From: PALSA-1336 sp038203095
GTDB taxonomy: Bacteria > Patescibacteriota > Doudnabacteria > UBA920
Direction: 5' to 3'
NCBI GenBank assembly: GCA_038203095.1
Contig: JBBREH010000021.1
Location: 1-22,842 of the forward strand
Length of the DNA: 22,842 bases
Below are positions 1 through 7,546 of this stretch, piece after piece. Each line of letters starts with the position of its first letter. Position 1 is the stretch's first letter. Made by a program: the position numbers and the translations under genes. Under the pieces are notes generated by a model. That model made no database searches and had not been told where the DNA came from. It was given only the letters and a program-made list of their open reading frames with translations.

Positions 1-5
1 AAGAT

Positions 6-209
6 ATGTCAAATAATAAAATTGCGGAAAACTTAAAGAAACTTCGGGCTAAAAAGGGGCTGTCTCTCGAAAAGATCGCTCGTCTTGCCGATTTGTCGCT
101 TAATACCATTGTTAAGGTGGAAAACGGTGTTAATACAAACCCGACCATTGAAACACTAACCAAGATCGCCAAGGCGCTTGAAGTTGGTGTTGATGATTTA
201 ATAAAGTAG
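6..209 (+). CDS. XRE-family helix-turn-helix regulator
   Basis: A 67-residue DNA-binding protein that is almost entirely one Cro/CI-type helix-turn-helix domain. The recognisable pattern is 'LKKLRAKKGLSLEKIA' (about residues 10-25), then 'LSLNTIVKVENGV' (about 30-42) for the recognition helix, then 'TIETLTKIAKALEV' and a final 'DDLIK'. It stops 4 nt before the Mod start, so it is probably co-transcribed with the restriction-modification genes. By size and position it resembles controller (C) proteins of restriction-modification systems, though those are best known from type II systems. The window begins only 5 nt upstream, so neither promoter nor operator can be seen and a slightly earlier start cannot be excluded. 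The family is clear; the regulatory target is inference. Confidence 0.88.
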   Translation: MSNNKIAENLKKLRAKKGLSLEKIARLADLSLNTIVKVENGVNTNPTIETLTKIAKALEVGVDDLIK

Positions 210-213
210 AAAT

Positions 214-1920
214 ATGGCAAAAAAAGATTATACAAATTGGGACAGAAAAGAACTGATCAAAGAGATTGACCAGCTTCGTAAGCGCAAGAAATATGGGCTT
301 GTTTGGGAATATAAGCCAGAAGATGTTGTTGAGCAATGTAAAAAAGAGTTGCCTGTTTTGGAAGAAGTAAAAGACAAAAAAATCATTACTGATCCTGACA
401 AGCCAATGAACCTACTCATCGAGGGCGACAATTATCATGCTCTTTCGGTTTTAAATTACACGCACAAAGGGAAAATTGATGTTATTTATATTGATCCGCC
501 ATATAATACAGGAAATAAAGATTTTGTTTATAACGACCAATATGTGGATAAGGAAGACACTTTTAGGCACAGCAAATGGCTTTCTTTTTTGGAAAAAAGA
601 TTGAAATTAGCTAAAAATCTTTTAAAGAAAGATGGGGTTATTTTTATCTCTATCAATGACATAGAGCAAGCTCAACTAAAAATGTTATGTAACGAGATTT
701 TTGACGAAAAAAACTTTTTGGCAAACTTGGTTTGGCAAAACAAAGAAGGTGGTGGCAGTTCAGATAGTAAGTATTTTAGAATCAAGCACGAGTACATTTT
801 AACCTACGCAAAGAATATAGATTCTTGCATAATAGAGGGCGATGAAATTACAAATTTAGACAGATACAAACAAGAAGATAAGCATTCAAAAACAAGAGGT
901 CCTTTTTATCTTCAAAAGCTAGGAATGGGGACTATCCAATATTCAGAATCTTTAGATTATCCTATTACAACGCCCGATCACACAGAAGTAATGCCAAAGG
1001 ATAATAATAAAGGGAAAAAGGCTTGTTGGAGATGGTCTAAAAAGAAGCTGGCGTGGGGATTAGAAAATGATTTTATTGTTATTAAAAAAGATAAAGAGGG
1101 TATCTGGCAAGTATACACAAAACAGTATTTAAATTGCGACAATGAAGGGACTGTTATTGAGAGATCGCAGAGACCATTTGGAGTTATTGATAGATATTCA
1201 AGTACGCAGGCAGCCAAAGAATTAAGAGAAATCGACATTACAAGTTTTAGTTATCCCAAGCCGAAAGATTTAATTTCTTATTTGATAAGTAGGCATTTAA
1301 ATAAATCAGCCACTGTGTTGGATTTTATGGCTGGTTCAGGAACAACAGGGCATGCTGTTGTTGAATTGAATAGCAAGGATAACGGTAAAAGAAAGTTTAT
1401 ACTTTGTACAAACAATGAATTAAATGGCGAAGGTAGCGCATTAGCAGTAAAAAATAATGATAGTGATTTGGAAAAATTCGGAATTTGCCATCGTGCTACA
1501 TATCCTCGGCTTGAAAAAGTTATAAACGGGCATAATAAATCTGGTGGCTATGGTGGAAATCTAAAATACTTCAAAACCGCCTTCGTTCCTGCTGACCCAA
1601 CAGATAAAAACAAGATTGCCCTCACTCAAAAAGTAACGGAAATGCTTTGTGTAAAAGAAGATACTTTTGAAAAAGTAAAATCAATCGAACAGTACAAAAT
1701 TTTCCGTAATAAAAAACAATACACGGGAATTATTTACGATCATCAGGCAATAGATGGTTTCAAAAAAGAAATTTCTAAAATAGACGGAAAATTTAGCGTT
1801 TATGTGTTTTCGCTTGGCGATGATACTTTTGACGAGGAATTTGAAGATATGAAGAAAAAAGTAAAATTATCACCAATACCAGAGGCGATACTTCGAGTCT
1901 ATCGCAGAATATTTAAATAA
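214..1920 (+). CDS. mod: Type III restriction-modification DNA methyltransferase (Mod)
   Basis: Probable adenine-specific methyltransferase that modifies the recognition site and supplies sequence specificity to the Mod-Res complex. Motif order is that of a beta-class enzyme: catalytic motif IV 'DPPYNTG' at residues 94-100, a variable region at about 180-340 that should hold target recognition, a motif X-like 'YPKPKDLISYLISRH' at 347-361, and the S-adenosylmethionine-binding motif I 'DFMAGSGTTGHAV' at 370-382. Length (568 aa) is close to the usual 550-650. The start 4 nt after the XRE stop has an A-rich leader and no clear ribosome binding site. Res follows 11 nt downstream. All catalytic motifs are present, so the enzyme looks intact. 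No simple-sequence repeat suggesting phase variation is visible in the gene. The recognition sequence cannot be read from the protein. Confidence 0.93.
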   Translation: MAKKDYTNWDRKELIKEIDQLRKRKKYGLVWEYKPEDVVEQCKKELPVLEEVKDKKIITDPDKPMNLLIEGDNYHALSVLNYTHKGKIDVIYIDPPYNTGNKDFVYNDQYVDKEDTFRHSKWLSFLEKRLKLAKNLLKKDGVIFISINDIEQAQLKMLCNEIFDEKNFLANLVWQNKEGGGSSDSKYFRIKHEYILTYAKNIDSCIIEGDEITNLDRYKQEDKHSKTRGPFYLQKLGMGTIQYSESLDYPITTPDHTEVMPKDNNKGKKACWRWSKKKLAWGLENDFIVIKKDKEGIWQVYTKQYLNCDNEGTVIERSQRPFGVIDRYSSTQAAKELREIDITSFSYPKPKDLISYLISRHLNKSATVLDFMAGSGTTGHAVVELNSKDNGKRKFILCTNNELNGEGSALAVKNNDSDLEKFGICHRATYPRLEKVINGHNKSGGYGGNLKYFKTAFVPADPTDKNKIALTQKVTEMLCVKEDTFEKVKSIEQYKIFRNKKQYTGIIYDHQAIDGFKKEISKIDGKFSVYVFSLGDDTFDEEFEDMKKKVKLSPIPEAILRVYRRIFK

Positions 1921-1931
1921 TTGGAAAAAAT

Positions 1932-4154
1932 ATGCAACTAAAAGACTATCAAAATACAGCTATAAAAAAACTTCTTTCAAGAAGCAAGGAATTGCTGGTG
2001 CAAAGTGGTGAGAAGAAAATAATTTTTAAAGCTCCTACTGGTTCAGGCAAAACCATAATGACGGCGGAATTTTTGAAGCAATTGATTGATGACAAAGAAA
2101 TCAAAACGCCTCTTTCGTTTATCTGGACTGCCCCAAGAAAATTGCATACACAAAGCAAAGAAAAGCTGGAAAAATATTACGAAGACACGCGAGCAATAGA
2201 ATGCTCTAACTTTGAAGATTTAACCGATAAACAGATCGCGGAAAATGAAATTTTGTTTTTAAACTGGGAAAGCATAAACAAAAAAGACAAAAATACTATC
2301 GTCAAAGAAAATGAAAAAGAATTTTATCTTAGTAAAATTGTTGAAAATACTAAAGATGAGGGGCGAGAAATCGTTTTGATTATTGACGAAAGCCACCACC
2401 ACGCTACAAGCGATATTTCAAAAGATTTAATTGCAGATATTGCTCCACGATTGACGATAGAAGTTTCGGCTACGCCTATCATTCAAGATCCAGATGAGAT
2501 TGTTTCTGTACCCTTGGAAGATGTGAAATTGGAAGGAATGATTAAAAAATCGGTTATTCTTAATCCAAATTTCAAAAATGTTTTATCCGGTGATAATTTA
2601 AAAACTGCCCTTGCTGACGGAACAGACGCAATGGTGCTTGAAGAAGCATTAAAAAAGAGAATTGTAATCGCAAAAGCGTATAAAGAAGCAGGGATAAATA
2701 TAAATCCACTTTTGCTTATCCAATTACCTGATAGAAAAACACAGCAGGAAGATTTGATCAAGGACGAAGTCGTACGGCTTTTGAAGGATAAATACGGAAT
2801 GACTACCGAAAACGGTAAATTAGCAATTTACCTTTCAGAAGAAAAAGAAAATTTGGAAAACATCGCCAAGAACGACCACGAAACTGAAGTTTTGATTTTT
2901 AAACAAGCCATCGCTTTAGGTTGGGATTGTCCAAGAGCGCAAATTTTGGTGCTTTTCAGGGATTGGAAAAGTCTTACTTTTTCAATCCAAACAGTCGGGC
3001 GTATTATGCGTATGCCCGAACCTGACGCAGGTCATTATCAAAATGAAATCCTAAATCACGGTTTTGTTTATACGAACTTGGCAAATATTGAGATTAAAGA
3101 AGACATGGCAAGAAGCTATGTAACCATTTATACCAGCAATAGAATTGAAAATTACAAACCAATCAAATTGGAATCGGTTTATCGTTTGAGACAAAGAGAA
3201 AAAACTCGTTTGAGTCCGCAATTTATTAAAATCTTTTTGCAAGAAGCAAAAAATTATAAAACTGGCTTGGAAAATGAGATTGAAACCAAAGGGCAAAAAT
3301 TAGAGCTTGCTTTGATTTCCGATTATGAGGCGGAGGGCGTTGATAAACTGGCAAACGAGGAAATAAAAGGTGAAGCAAAAATTAATACCGAAAACGAAAC
3401 GGATTTACAAAAACTTTATGATTACTTTGTCAAAAGCAATCTCTCACCTTTTTATCCCGAAGATCGCTCAATCGGCAGAGTAAAAGAAGCAATTTATTAC
3501 TTTTTCAGAATGCGTCTAGGTATGCAATATACCGACCGCTTTGCCGAAATACTCAATATTGTATTAAGCTCGAAAAATATCCAGCATTTTGTAAATGTCA
3601 TAGATAGCACCAAAGAAAAGTACATTGCCGACACTCAAAAACGAGCAGTAGATTTGCAAAAATTAGCAGAATGGGAATTACCAGAAATGTTGAATTACGG
3701 TGGAAACTTCATGGAGATGAAAACTAAAATATCAGCACTGAATCCATTTTATTACGACAACAAATGGAAAACGGAGGAAGCTTTTATTAAGTTTTTAGAA
3801 AAATCAGATCAAATTGAGTGGTGGTTTAAAAATGGCGACAGGGATGCGACTTTCTTTGCCGTTCCATACATAGAAAATGGCGAGCAAAAACCTTTTTATG
3901 TAGATTTTATTGTGCGATTTAAAAATGGTTCGATTGGCTTATTTGATACGAAAAGCGGAAACACAATCAAAGACGCAAGAGAGAAAAGCGATGGCTTGCA
4001 AGAGTATCTAAAAAAGCATAAGAATATTTCTGGCGGAATTGTGGCAAACACTAATTCAAAAGATTTTACGGGTCGCTGGATGTGCTACAAAGGGCAAGGA
4101 AACGATCTTAATTCTGATGATTTCTCTAATTGGGAGTTATTGGATTTGAATTAA
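1932..4154 (+). CDS. res: Type III restriction enzyme helicase-endonuclease subunit (Res)
   Basis: Restriction subunit: an SF2 ATPase that moves or signals along DNA, joined to a C-terminal nuclease. Visible motifs are Walker A 'APTGSGKT' (34-41), motif II 'DESH' (152-155), motif III 'SAT' (179-181) and the arginine-finger motif VI 'QTVGR' (353-357). The C-terminal PD-(D/E)xK site reads 'YVDF' (D658) followed by 'DTKSG' (D672, K674), with Asp in place of the more common Glu in the ExK half. At 740 aa it is shorter than EcoP15I-type Res but in range for many environmental homologues. It lies 11 nt after Mod and its TAA stop is 2 nt before the next ATG, so translation is probably coupled. The nuclease motif is complete, so the pair should be active unless the D-for-E change matters. 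Confidence 0.92.
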   Translation: MQLKDYQNTAIKKLLSRSKELLVQSGEKKIIFKAPTGSGKTIMTAEFLKQLIDDKEIKTPLSFIWTAPRKLHTQSKEKLEKYYEDTRAIECSNFEDLTDKQIAENEILFLNWESINKKDKNTIVKENEKEFYLSKIVENTKDEGREIVLIIDESHHHATSDISKDLIADIAPRLTIEVSATPIIQDPDEIVSVPLEDVKLEGMIKKSVILNPNFKNVLSGDNLKTALADGTDAMVLEEALKKRIVIAKAYKEAGININPLLLIQLPDRKTQQEDLIKDEVVRLLKDKYGMTTENGKLAIYLSEEKENLENIAKNDHETEVLIFKQAIALGWDCPRAQILVLFRDWKSLTFSIQTVGRIMRMPEPDAGHYQNEILNHGFVYTNLANIEIKEDMARSYVTIYTSNRIENYKPIKLESVYRLRQREKTRLSPQFIKIFLQEAKNYKTGLENEIETKGQKLELALISDYEAEGVDKLANEEIKGEAKINTENETDLQKLYDYFVKSNLSPFYPEDRSIGRVKEAIYYFFRMRLGMQYTDRFAEILNIVLSSKNIQHFVNVIDSTKEKYIADTQKRAVDLQKLAEWELPEMLNYGGNFMEMKTKISALNPFYYDNKWKTEEAFIKFLEKSDQIEWWFKNGDRDATFFAVPYIENGEQKPFYVDFIVRFKNGSIGLFDTKSGNTIKDAREKSDGLQEYLKKHKNISGGIVANTNSKDFTGRWMCYKGQGNDLNSDDFSNWELLDLN

Positions 4155-4156
4155 AT

Positions 4157-4702
4157 ATGACAAGTGATTTGATTACAATTCTTGGATTTATAATTGGAAT
4201 ACTTGGTTTAGTTGCGACTTTGGTCGGAACATATTTTACTTACATATCTTTTGTAAATCCAATATCTAGGTTCAAAAAATATCTTAAAAATTCCGAGGAT
4301 TGGGAAAAATTTCAAGGTATAGAAAATCATTTATCTTTTTATCGACACAAAAAATATCCAAATTTTCAAATTGTTATAGATTGGGATAAGGAATTAGTGG
4401 AAAATTTTCACGAAGAATGGATAAATGACAGCTTATACCCCGACAAAACGAATAACGCCTCTTACTATGTCAGGCTAGAAGCAAATGCCATGTTGTTGGA
4501 TAAAGAGTTGTTTGTCTCGCTGGACGGACATAGATATTTTGTTCCAGTACCAAAAGTTTTGAGAGTTACAAATGATGAAAGAGAATTTTATTACGACAAA
4601 CAACAAATCCAGTTGGCAAAAATTGTTGGAAAACATCATTTTGAAAAAAATATATATGAATTTGCGAAAGAGTGTAAAAAGCCTATACTAATTAAAGAAT
4701 AA
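4157..4702 (+). CDS. Membrane-anchored protein in the type III R-M operon, function unknown
   Basis: A 181-aa protein with one strong N-terminal transmembrane segment (about residues 4-30, 'LITILGFIIGILGLVATLVG') followed by a soluble, aromatic- and charge-rich domain of about 145 residues. I do not recognise the domain. An upstream TTG start at 4130 would add nine residues overlapping the end of res, but the ATG at 4157, 2 nt after the res stop, is the natural start and gives coupled translation. The N-terminal anchor with a cytoplasmic domain is common among defence and signalling effectors, but nothing catalytic can be named. It is probably an accessory or passenger of the restriction-modification operon. 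That it is a real gene is fairly sure; its role is open. Confidence 0.75.
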   Translation: MTSDLITILGFIIGILGLVATLVGTYFTYISFVNPISRFKKYLKNSEDWEKFQGIENHLSFYRHKKYPNFQIVIDWDKELVENFHEEWINDSLYPDKTNNASYYVRLEANAMLLDKELFVSLDGHRYFVPVPKVLRVTNDEREFYYDKQQIQLAKIVGKHHFEKNIYEFAKECKKPILIKE

Positions 4703-4767
4703 TTTTTAGGTGGCGCGCCAGTTTTACTGGCACGAAATTCGGAAACAAAAAAGGAAAGGTTCAAAAA

Positions 4768-4806
4768 CCCGCCCGCATTCCTCCCCAGACCCCTCCTGCG
4801 GGCGGG
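4768..4806 (-). terminator. GC-rich perfect hairpin; terminator-like on the - strand
   Basis: CCCGCCCGCA (4768-4777) and TGCGGGCGGG (4797-4806) form a perfect 10-bp stem around a 19-nt loop. On the + strand there is no T-run after it. On the - strand the stem is followed directly by TTTTTG, which is the form of a rho-independent terminator. No clear - strand gene lies upstream, so the structure may instead be a mobile palindromic repeat of the GC-rich type scattered in such genomes. Confidence 0.4.
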
Positions 4807-4817
4807 ACGGAAGCCGA

Positions 4818-4860
4818 GGCAGGGCGAATCCATTCCCCCAGAAAAATAGTTTGCCCTGCC
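4818..4860. repeat. Second GC-rich inverted repeat
   Basis: GGCAGGGC (4818-4825) pairs perfectly with GCCCTGCC (4853-4860). The stem extends inward through one G-T pair and two A-T pairs to 4828/4850, leaving a 21-nt loop. It lies 11 nt after the 4768-4806 hairpin and shares its high GC content, so both probably belong to one inserted or structured segment. Confidence 0.45.
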
Positions 4861-4955
4861 GAGTCCAAATTAATTTTCAGGGTTTTCCTCAAAAAATGTT
4901 CGAACATCAATCAAAAAACACCGCCATCGCCACTCTGAAGCGTGGCTAAGTTTTG

Positions 4956-5029
4956 ACGCAGTCCGCCCTTATATACACGAAAACGGGCATCAGTTTTCTA
5001 ATCCGGATCTAAGGTATTACGCAGTCCGC
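4956..5029. repeat. 11-base direct repeat ACGCAGTCCGC, two copies
   Basis: ACGCAGTCCGC occurs at 4956-4966 and again at 5019-5029, 63 nt apart. A third partial echo, GCTAGTCCGT, is at 5056-5065. Spacing and copy number do not fit a CRISPR array. They could be paired elements of a structured transcript ending at the 5125 terminator. Confidence 0.4.
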
Positions 5030-5124
5030 ATGCCTTGATGTAGTACTCAAACTAAGCTAGTCCGTAGAGTAGCGATAACTACCAAAAATTAACTTTTTTA
5101 TAAAATTATCCGGATTGATTTTTT

Positions 5125-5152
5125 ACCGTCGAGTGGCGGTTTTTTATTTTTT
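5125..5152 (+). terminator. Rho-independent terminator
   Basis: ACCGTC (5125-5130) and GGCGGT (5135-5140) pair as a 6-bp stem with one T-G pair and a GAGT loop, followed by TTTTTTATTTTTT. This is a textbook + strand terminator. It would end transcription from the restriction-modification operon or from an RNA encoded in 4703-5124. Confidence 0.75.
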
Positions 5153-5162
5153 GGGTTAAAAT

Positions 5163-5342
5163 TCAGACAAGAAGATAGAAAAATGTAACCGAGTAATCTA
5201 CACGACAGCTACCGGCATATGACTGATATACACTTATTATACTTGTGTAGTGCGTCAAATTGTCCACAATAGCTTTAGCAAAGGTGGATTTATCGGCATC
5301 CTTGAAAGCATACAAACAGGCAGACCAAACTGCTCCAAGTGA
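5163..5342 (-). pseudogene. Possible decayed protein fragment
   Basis: The - strand is open for 59 codons between stops, with a protein-like stretch ('WSACLYAFKDADKSTFAKAI') but no ATG start. No family is recognised. It may be a remnant of a lost gene or a chance open stretch. Confidence 0.2.
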
Positions 5343-5361
5343 TTAGTTACCTTTAAAATTT

Positions 5362-5391
5362 TTGCAAAAACCCTTATTTATCTCATAATAT
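5362..5391 (+). promoter_or_regulatory. Sigma-70-type promoter of the ECF sigma gene
   Basis: TTGCAA (5362-5367) and TAATAT (5386-5391) are separated by 18 nt. Transcription would start near 5398, only about 11 nt before the ATG at 5409, giving a nearly leaderless mRNA without a Shine-Dalgarno sequence. Confidence 0.55.
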
Positions 5392-5408
5392 CCAATCAAC
5401 TGTAACAA

Positions 5409-6008
5409 ATGGACAAAGCTTACGTCTTTAGTATTAGCTCCCATAATTTAGGGGAAAATAACAATGCCTTAGGCTTGCTTTTGGCCAAAGCCAAGAATGG
5501 CGAGGAAGCGGCGTTTTCTGAAATTTATGGGCTATGCTTTAAAAAAATCTACCGGTTTATTTTTTACCGTGTTAGCCACAAGGAGACGGCTGAAGATTTG
5601 GCCGAAGAAGTTTTTTTAAAAGCCTTTACCAAACTCTCTTCCGTAACTGAACCCGGCGCGTTTGAAGGTTGGCTTTACCAAATCGCCAGGAATTTGGTAA
5701 TAGATTATTATCGGCAAAAAAAGACCACTGTCGCGCTCGAAGAAATTGAAAACACTTTGGAGTACGAAACCAACCTGGTAGACGTGATGAATCTAGACAA
5801 CCAGCAAAAAGTTATGCTGAAAGCAATAAAAGACTTAACCCCAGAACAGCAAATAGTAATCAAACTTAAATTTTTGGAAGGCCTGGAGAACGGTGAAATT
5901 GCCGAACTGCTGCACAAAAAAGAAGGCGCCATAAGGGTAATCCAACATCGGGCGATAACTAAACTTACGGAACTTATTAAAAACTTGGATCTTAAAAGAA
6001 ATGACTGA
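5409..6008 (+). CDS. ECF-type RNA polymerase sigma factor
   Basis: A 199-aa extracytoplasmic-function sigma factor that would direct RNA polymerase to a special promoter set. Sigma region 2 spans about residues 33-105: 'AFSEIYGLCFKKIYRFIFYR' (35-54), the acidic 'AEDLAEEVFLKAF' (61-73), and the DNA-melting and -10-binding part 'FEGWLYQIARNLVIDYYRQ' (85-103). Region 4 is at about 142-190 ('LTPEQQIVIKLKFLEGLENG', then a helix-turn-helix 'EIAELLHKKEGAIRVIQHRA'). The linker is short, as usual for the class. Its TGA stop overlaps the start of the next gene by 8 nt, typical of a sigma/anti-sigma pair with coupled translation. A housekeeping-like promoter lies directly upstream. Family assignment is secure; the stimulus is unknown. 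Confidence 0.93.
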   Translation: MDKAYVFSISSHNLGENNNALGLLLAKAKNGEEAAFSEIYGLCFKKIYRFIFYRVSHKETAEDLAEEVFLKAFTKLSSVTEPGAFEGWLYQIARNLVIDYYRQKKTTVALEEIENTLEYETNLVDVMNLDNQQKVMLKAIKDLTPEQQIVIKLKFLEGLENGEIAELLHKKEGAIRVIQHRAITKLTELIKNLDLKRND

Positions 6009-7200
6009 AGATATTTACAATCAGGCTCTAGAAATGCTCCAAAACGGCCGCTCCAAGCAAGAGGTCTTGTTTAAATTTGCCAAATATCAAGCTGAACTCT
6101 CCCCTCTTTTAGACCTCAGCATAGCACTTTTTGCCATGCCAAAAAACATAGTTCCGACTCCGCTAATGCAGCACAAATACTTAACTCAAACCGCCAAAAA
6201 TGCTTGGCTGACCTGGTTGCATGTTTCTAAATTTGCCGGTGTCAGCATGAGCCTAATCCTTTTACTTAGCGCTTTTACCGTGACTGGCTACAAAGCTTTA
6301 ATCAGTGCGCCCGGGCAAAAGTTTTTTGCCATTAAACAGACTGCGGAAAAATTTCAGGTTTTACTTGCCTATAATCAAAATGAAAAAGCCAGTCTTCAAA
6401 TTGAAATTGCCAAAAAACGCCTAACAGAAGCCGAAAACATTTTTAATAATCCAAGTAGCAACAACGAAGAGAAAACCGCGGCGTTAAGCGAACTCTCTAA
6501 GCAAACTAGCACTGCTATTGCCCAGGTTAGTAGTGTTACCAAAAATAACCCCAGCCCCGAGCAAAGCCATCCATTAATTAACTCTTTATCCAGTATTACC
6601 CGAGAGCAAAAAACTTTGCTATCTACAATCAAGCCCGATGCAGATATTAATACCGCTGCCAACAACGCAATATCACTGCTTAAAGAAAATAGCGCTAAGT
6701 TGACGGAAATTAAACTATCTGTTGCGATAGCCAACAACGACCAAACCTTAGCCAAACTGACTTCCGACCCGGATTCAGTTGCAGTCTTAGGTCAAATTAC
6801 CCAAATTGGCAGCAATCAAATTACTGTGGAAAAAACCGCCTTTCAAATTACAGCTCAAACTATTATTTGGGATACAACCGGCACTATTGTAAAGATTGGC
6901 GATCTGCTGCCAAAAATGAAAGTTAATGTGGTGGGCAAAAAAAATTCCGGAGAAGCAACTGCTATGCAAATTTTTATGGCTCAAACCGATTTAATCAAAC
7001 CTGAAGTAAAGGGTGAGGAAACGCTAGTGCCTGTTGAAACACCTAAATCTCCAACTGCCAGTCCCACACCAACCAGCTTGACCAAACCCAGTTTTGGTAC
7101 TGTTGATTTGAACAATTCCGAAACCCAGGCCGATACCGAAAAAAATACAGCTACCGTCAGCGCGATCTTTGAACCCTCAGATCCGCAATTTGCCAATTAG
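6001..7200 (+). CDS. DUF5667-type membrane protein, probable anti-sigma factor
   Basis: A 399-aa protein with an N-terminal cytoplasmic part (1-78), one transmembrane helix (about 79-98, 'SMSLILLLSAFTVTGYKAL') and a long extracytoplasmic part. Just after the membrane comes a DUF5667-like segment (about 104-170), with 'PGQKFFAIKQTAEKFQVLLA' followed by 'LQIEIAKKRLTEAENI'. Residues about 260-326 ('VLGQITQIGSNQITVEKTAF') resemble the small beta-rich DUF5666 fold. The tail is Pro/Thr-rich (about 335-365) and probably disordered or near the cell wall. Overlap with the ECF sigma gene and this topology point to a membrane-bound regulator that holds the sigma factor until an envelope signal arrives. 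No zinc-type anti-sigma motif is visible, so the sigma-binding mode is inference. Confidence 0.8.
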   Translation: MTEDIYNQALEMLQNGRSKQEVLFKFAKYQAELSPLLDLSIALFAMPKNIVPTPLMQHKYLTQTAKNAWLTWLHVSKFAGVSMSLILLLSAFTVTGYKALISAPGQKFFAIKQTAEKFQVLLAYNQNEKASLQIEIAKKRLTEAENIFNNPSSNNEEKTAALSELSKQTSTAIAQVSSVTKNNPSPEQSHPLINSLSSITREQKTLLSTIKPDADINTAANNAISLLKENSAKLTEIKLSVAIANNDQTLAKLTSDPDSVAVLGQITQIGSNQITVEKTAFQITAQTIIWDTTGTIVKIGDLLPKMKVNVVGKKNSGEATAMQIFMAQTDLIKPEVKGEETLVPVETPKSPTASPTPTSLTKPSFGTVDLNNSETQADTEKNTATVSAIFEPSDPQFAN

Positions 7201-7253
7201 GAGCCTGTTTAATATCTCAACTTTTAGGTAAAAAGAAGTTTTCAGACAGGCTC
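7201..7253. repeat. 53-bp element with 8-bp terminal inverted repeats
   Basis: GAGCCTGT (7201-7208) and ACAGGCTC (7246-7253) are perfect inverted ends, and the inner part partly pairs (AACTT with AAGTT). The element begins directly after the stop codon at 7198-7200. The ends resemble those of some insertion sequences, so it could be a solo remnant or a MITE-like unit, or simply a hairpin after the gene. Confidence 0.45.
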
Positions 7254-7295
7254 TAAGTTATTTTGAAGCGGCGGCAAAAACACTTTTGCTCCTGC

Positions 7296-7358
7296 TTCAG
7301 GACAACATCCTGAAATAAAATAGAGATTGTTATCGAATGAAAGTTTTGATACCAAAAC
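7296..7358. repeat. Two consecutive small perfect hairpins
   Basis: TTCAGGA (7296-7302) pairs with TCCTGAA (7308-7314) around a 5-nt loop, and GTTTTG (7343-7348) pairs with CAAAAC (7353-7358) around a 4-nt loop. Neither has a T-run. With the 7201 element and the 7387 terminator they fill the spacer between the anti-sigma gene and tRNA-Ser. Confidence 0.4.
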
Positions 7359-7386
7359 GTCATCTGGTAACTATCTCGAAAAATAT

Positions 7387-7429
7387 AAAAACGACCCCTT
7401 TCTAGAGAACGGGTCGTTTTTGTTTTTTT
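7387..7429. terminator. Bidirectional rho-independent terminator
   Basis: An 11-bp stem, AAAAACGACCC (7387-7397) with GGGTCGTTTTT (7411-7421), and a 13-nt loop. The + strand continues into TGTTTTTTT; the - strand reading also ends in T-rich sequence. It can terminate the sigma/anti-sigma operon from the left and the tRNA-Ser transcript from the right. Confidence 0.85.
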
Positions 7430-7438
7430 GATATTAAA

Positions 7439-7447
7439 TGGTATAAT
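7439..7447 (+). promoter_or_regulatory. Candidate extended -10 promoter for the 7577 gene
   Basis: TGGTATAAT at 7439-7447 matches the extended -10 form, with a weak TTGTTT at 7420-7425 as a possible -35. It lies just after the terminator. A transcript from it would run antisense through tRNA-Ser into the gene at 7577. Chance is possible in AT-rich DNA. Confidence 0.35.
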
Positions 7448-7457
7448 AAATATACTC

Positions 7458-7546
7458 TGGCGGAGAGGGAGGGATTCGAACCCTCGTGGGCTTTTGACCC
7501 TGCCGGTTTTCAAGACCGGTGCACTAAACCACTATGCGACCTCTCC
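7458..7546 (-). tRNA. tRNA-Ser (anticodon UGA)
   Basis: Read on the - strand the gene starts GGAGAGG and ends CCTCTCC, followed by discriminator G and an encoded CCA (7458-7460). The anticodon arm is CCGGT-CTTGAAA-ACCGG with anticodon TGA, and the T arm is GAGGG-TTCGAAT-CCCTC. A long variable arm, as expected for serine, gives a total of 89 nt. It reads UCA codons. The two-way terminator at 7387-7429 lies downstream. Confidence 0.96.

Larger units (their letters stand above)
4703..5408. other. 700-base gene-free region with hairpins, repeats and a terminator
   Basis: No convincing protein gene is visible between the restriction-modification operon and the sigma factor. The left part (4705-4860) is unusually GC-rich and hairpin-prone: a TGGCGCGCCA palindrome at 4711-4720, a GCCAGT/ACTGGC hairpin with a 3-nt loop at 4717-4731, and two larger stems listed separately. 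The middle (4940-5100) carries an 11-base direct repeat and two copies of the palindrome ATCCGGAT (5001-5008 and 5108-5115). A terminator follows at 5125. The region could be a long 3' UTR or an unrecognised structured RNA. I looked for tmRNA, RNase P RNA and SRP RNA signatures and found none. Confidence 0.6.

Noticed and set aside
4130..4156. TTG start for the membrane gene after res
   Set aside because: It would overlap res and add residues before the anchor with no support; the ATG at 4157 is 2 nt after the stop.
4710..4949. Open + strand frame of 79 codons across the GC-rich hairpins
   Set aside because: It runs through two perfect inverted repeats, has low-complexity basic composition and no family resemblance, so it is better explained as non-coding.
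4956..5029. Two ACGCAGTCCGC copies as a CRISPR remnant
   Set aside because: Repeats are too short, only two exist, and the 52-nt stretch between them has no further repeats.
5050..5152. GCTAGTCCGT followed by a terminator hairpin recalls Cas9 tracrRNA
   Set aside because: The match is about ten bases, there is no CRISPR array, anti-repeat or Cas gene in the window, and the hairpin sequences differ.
5409..6008. Recoding of UGA as glycine, as in Gracilibacteria and Absconditabacteria
   Set aside because: The sigma gene ends in TGA at the expected place and all conserved proteins are full-length under the standard code.
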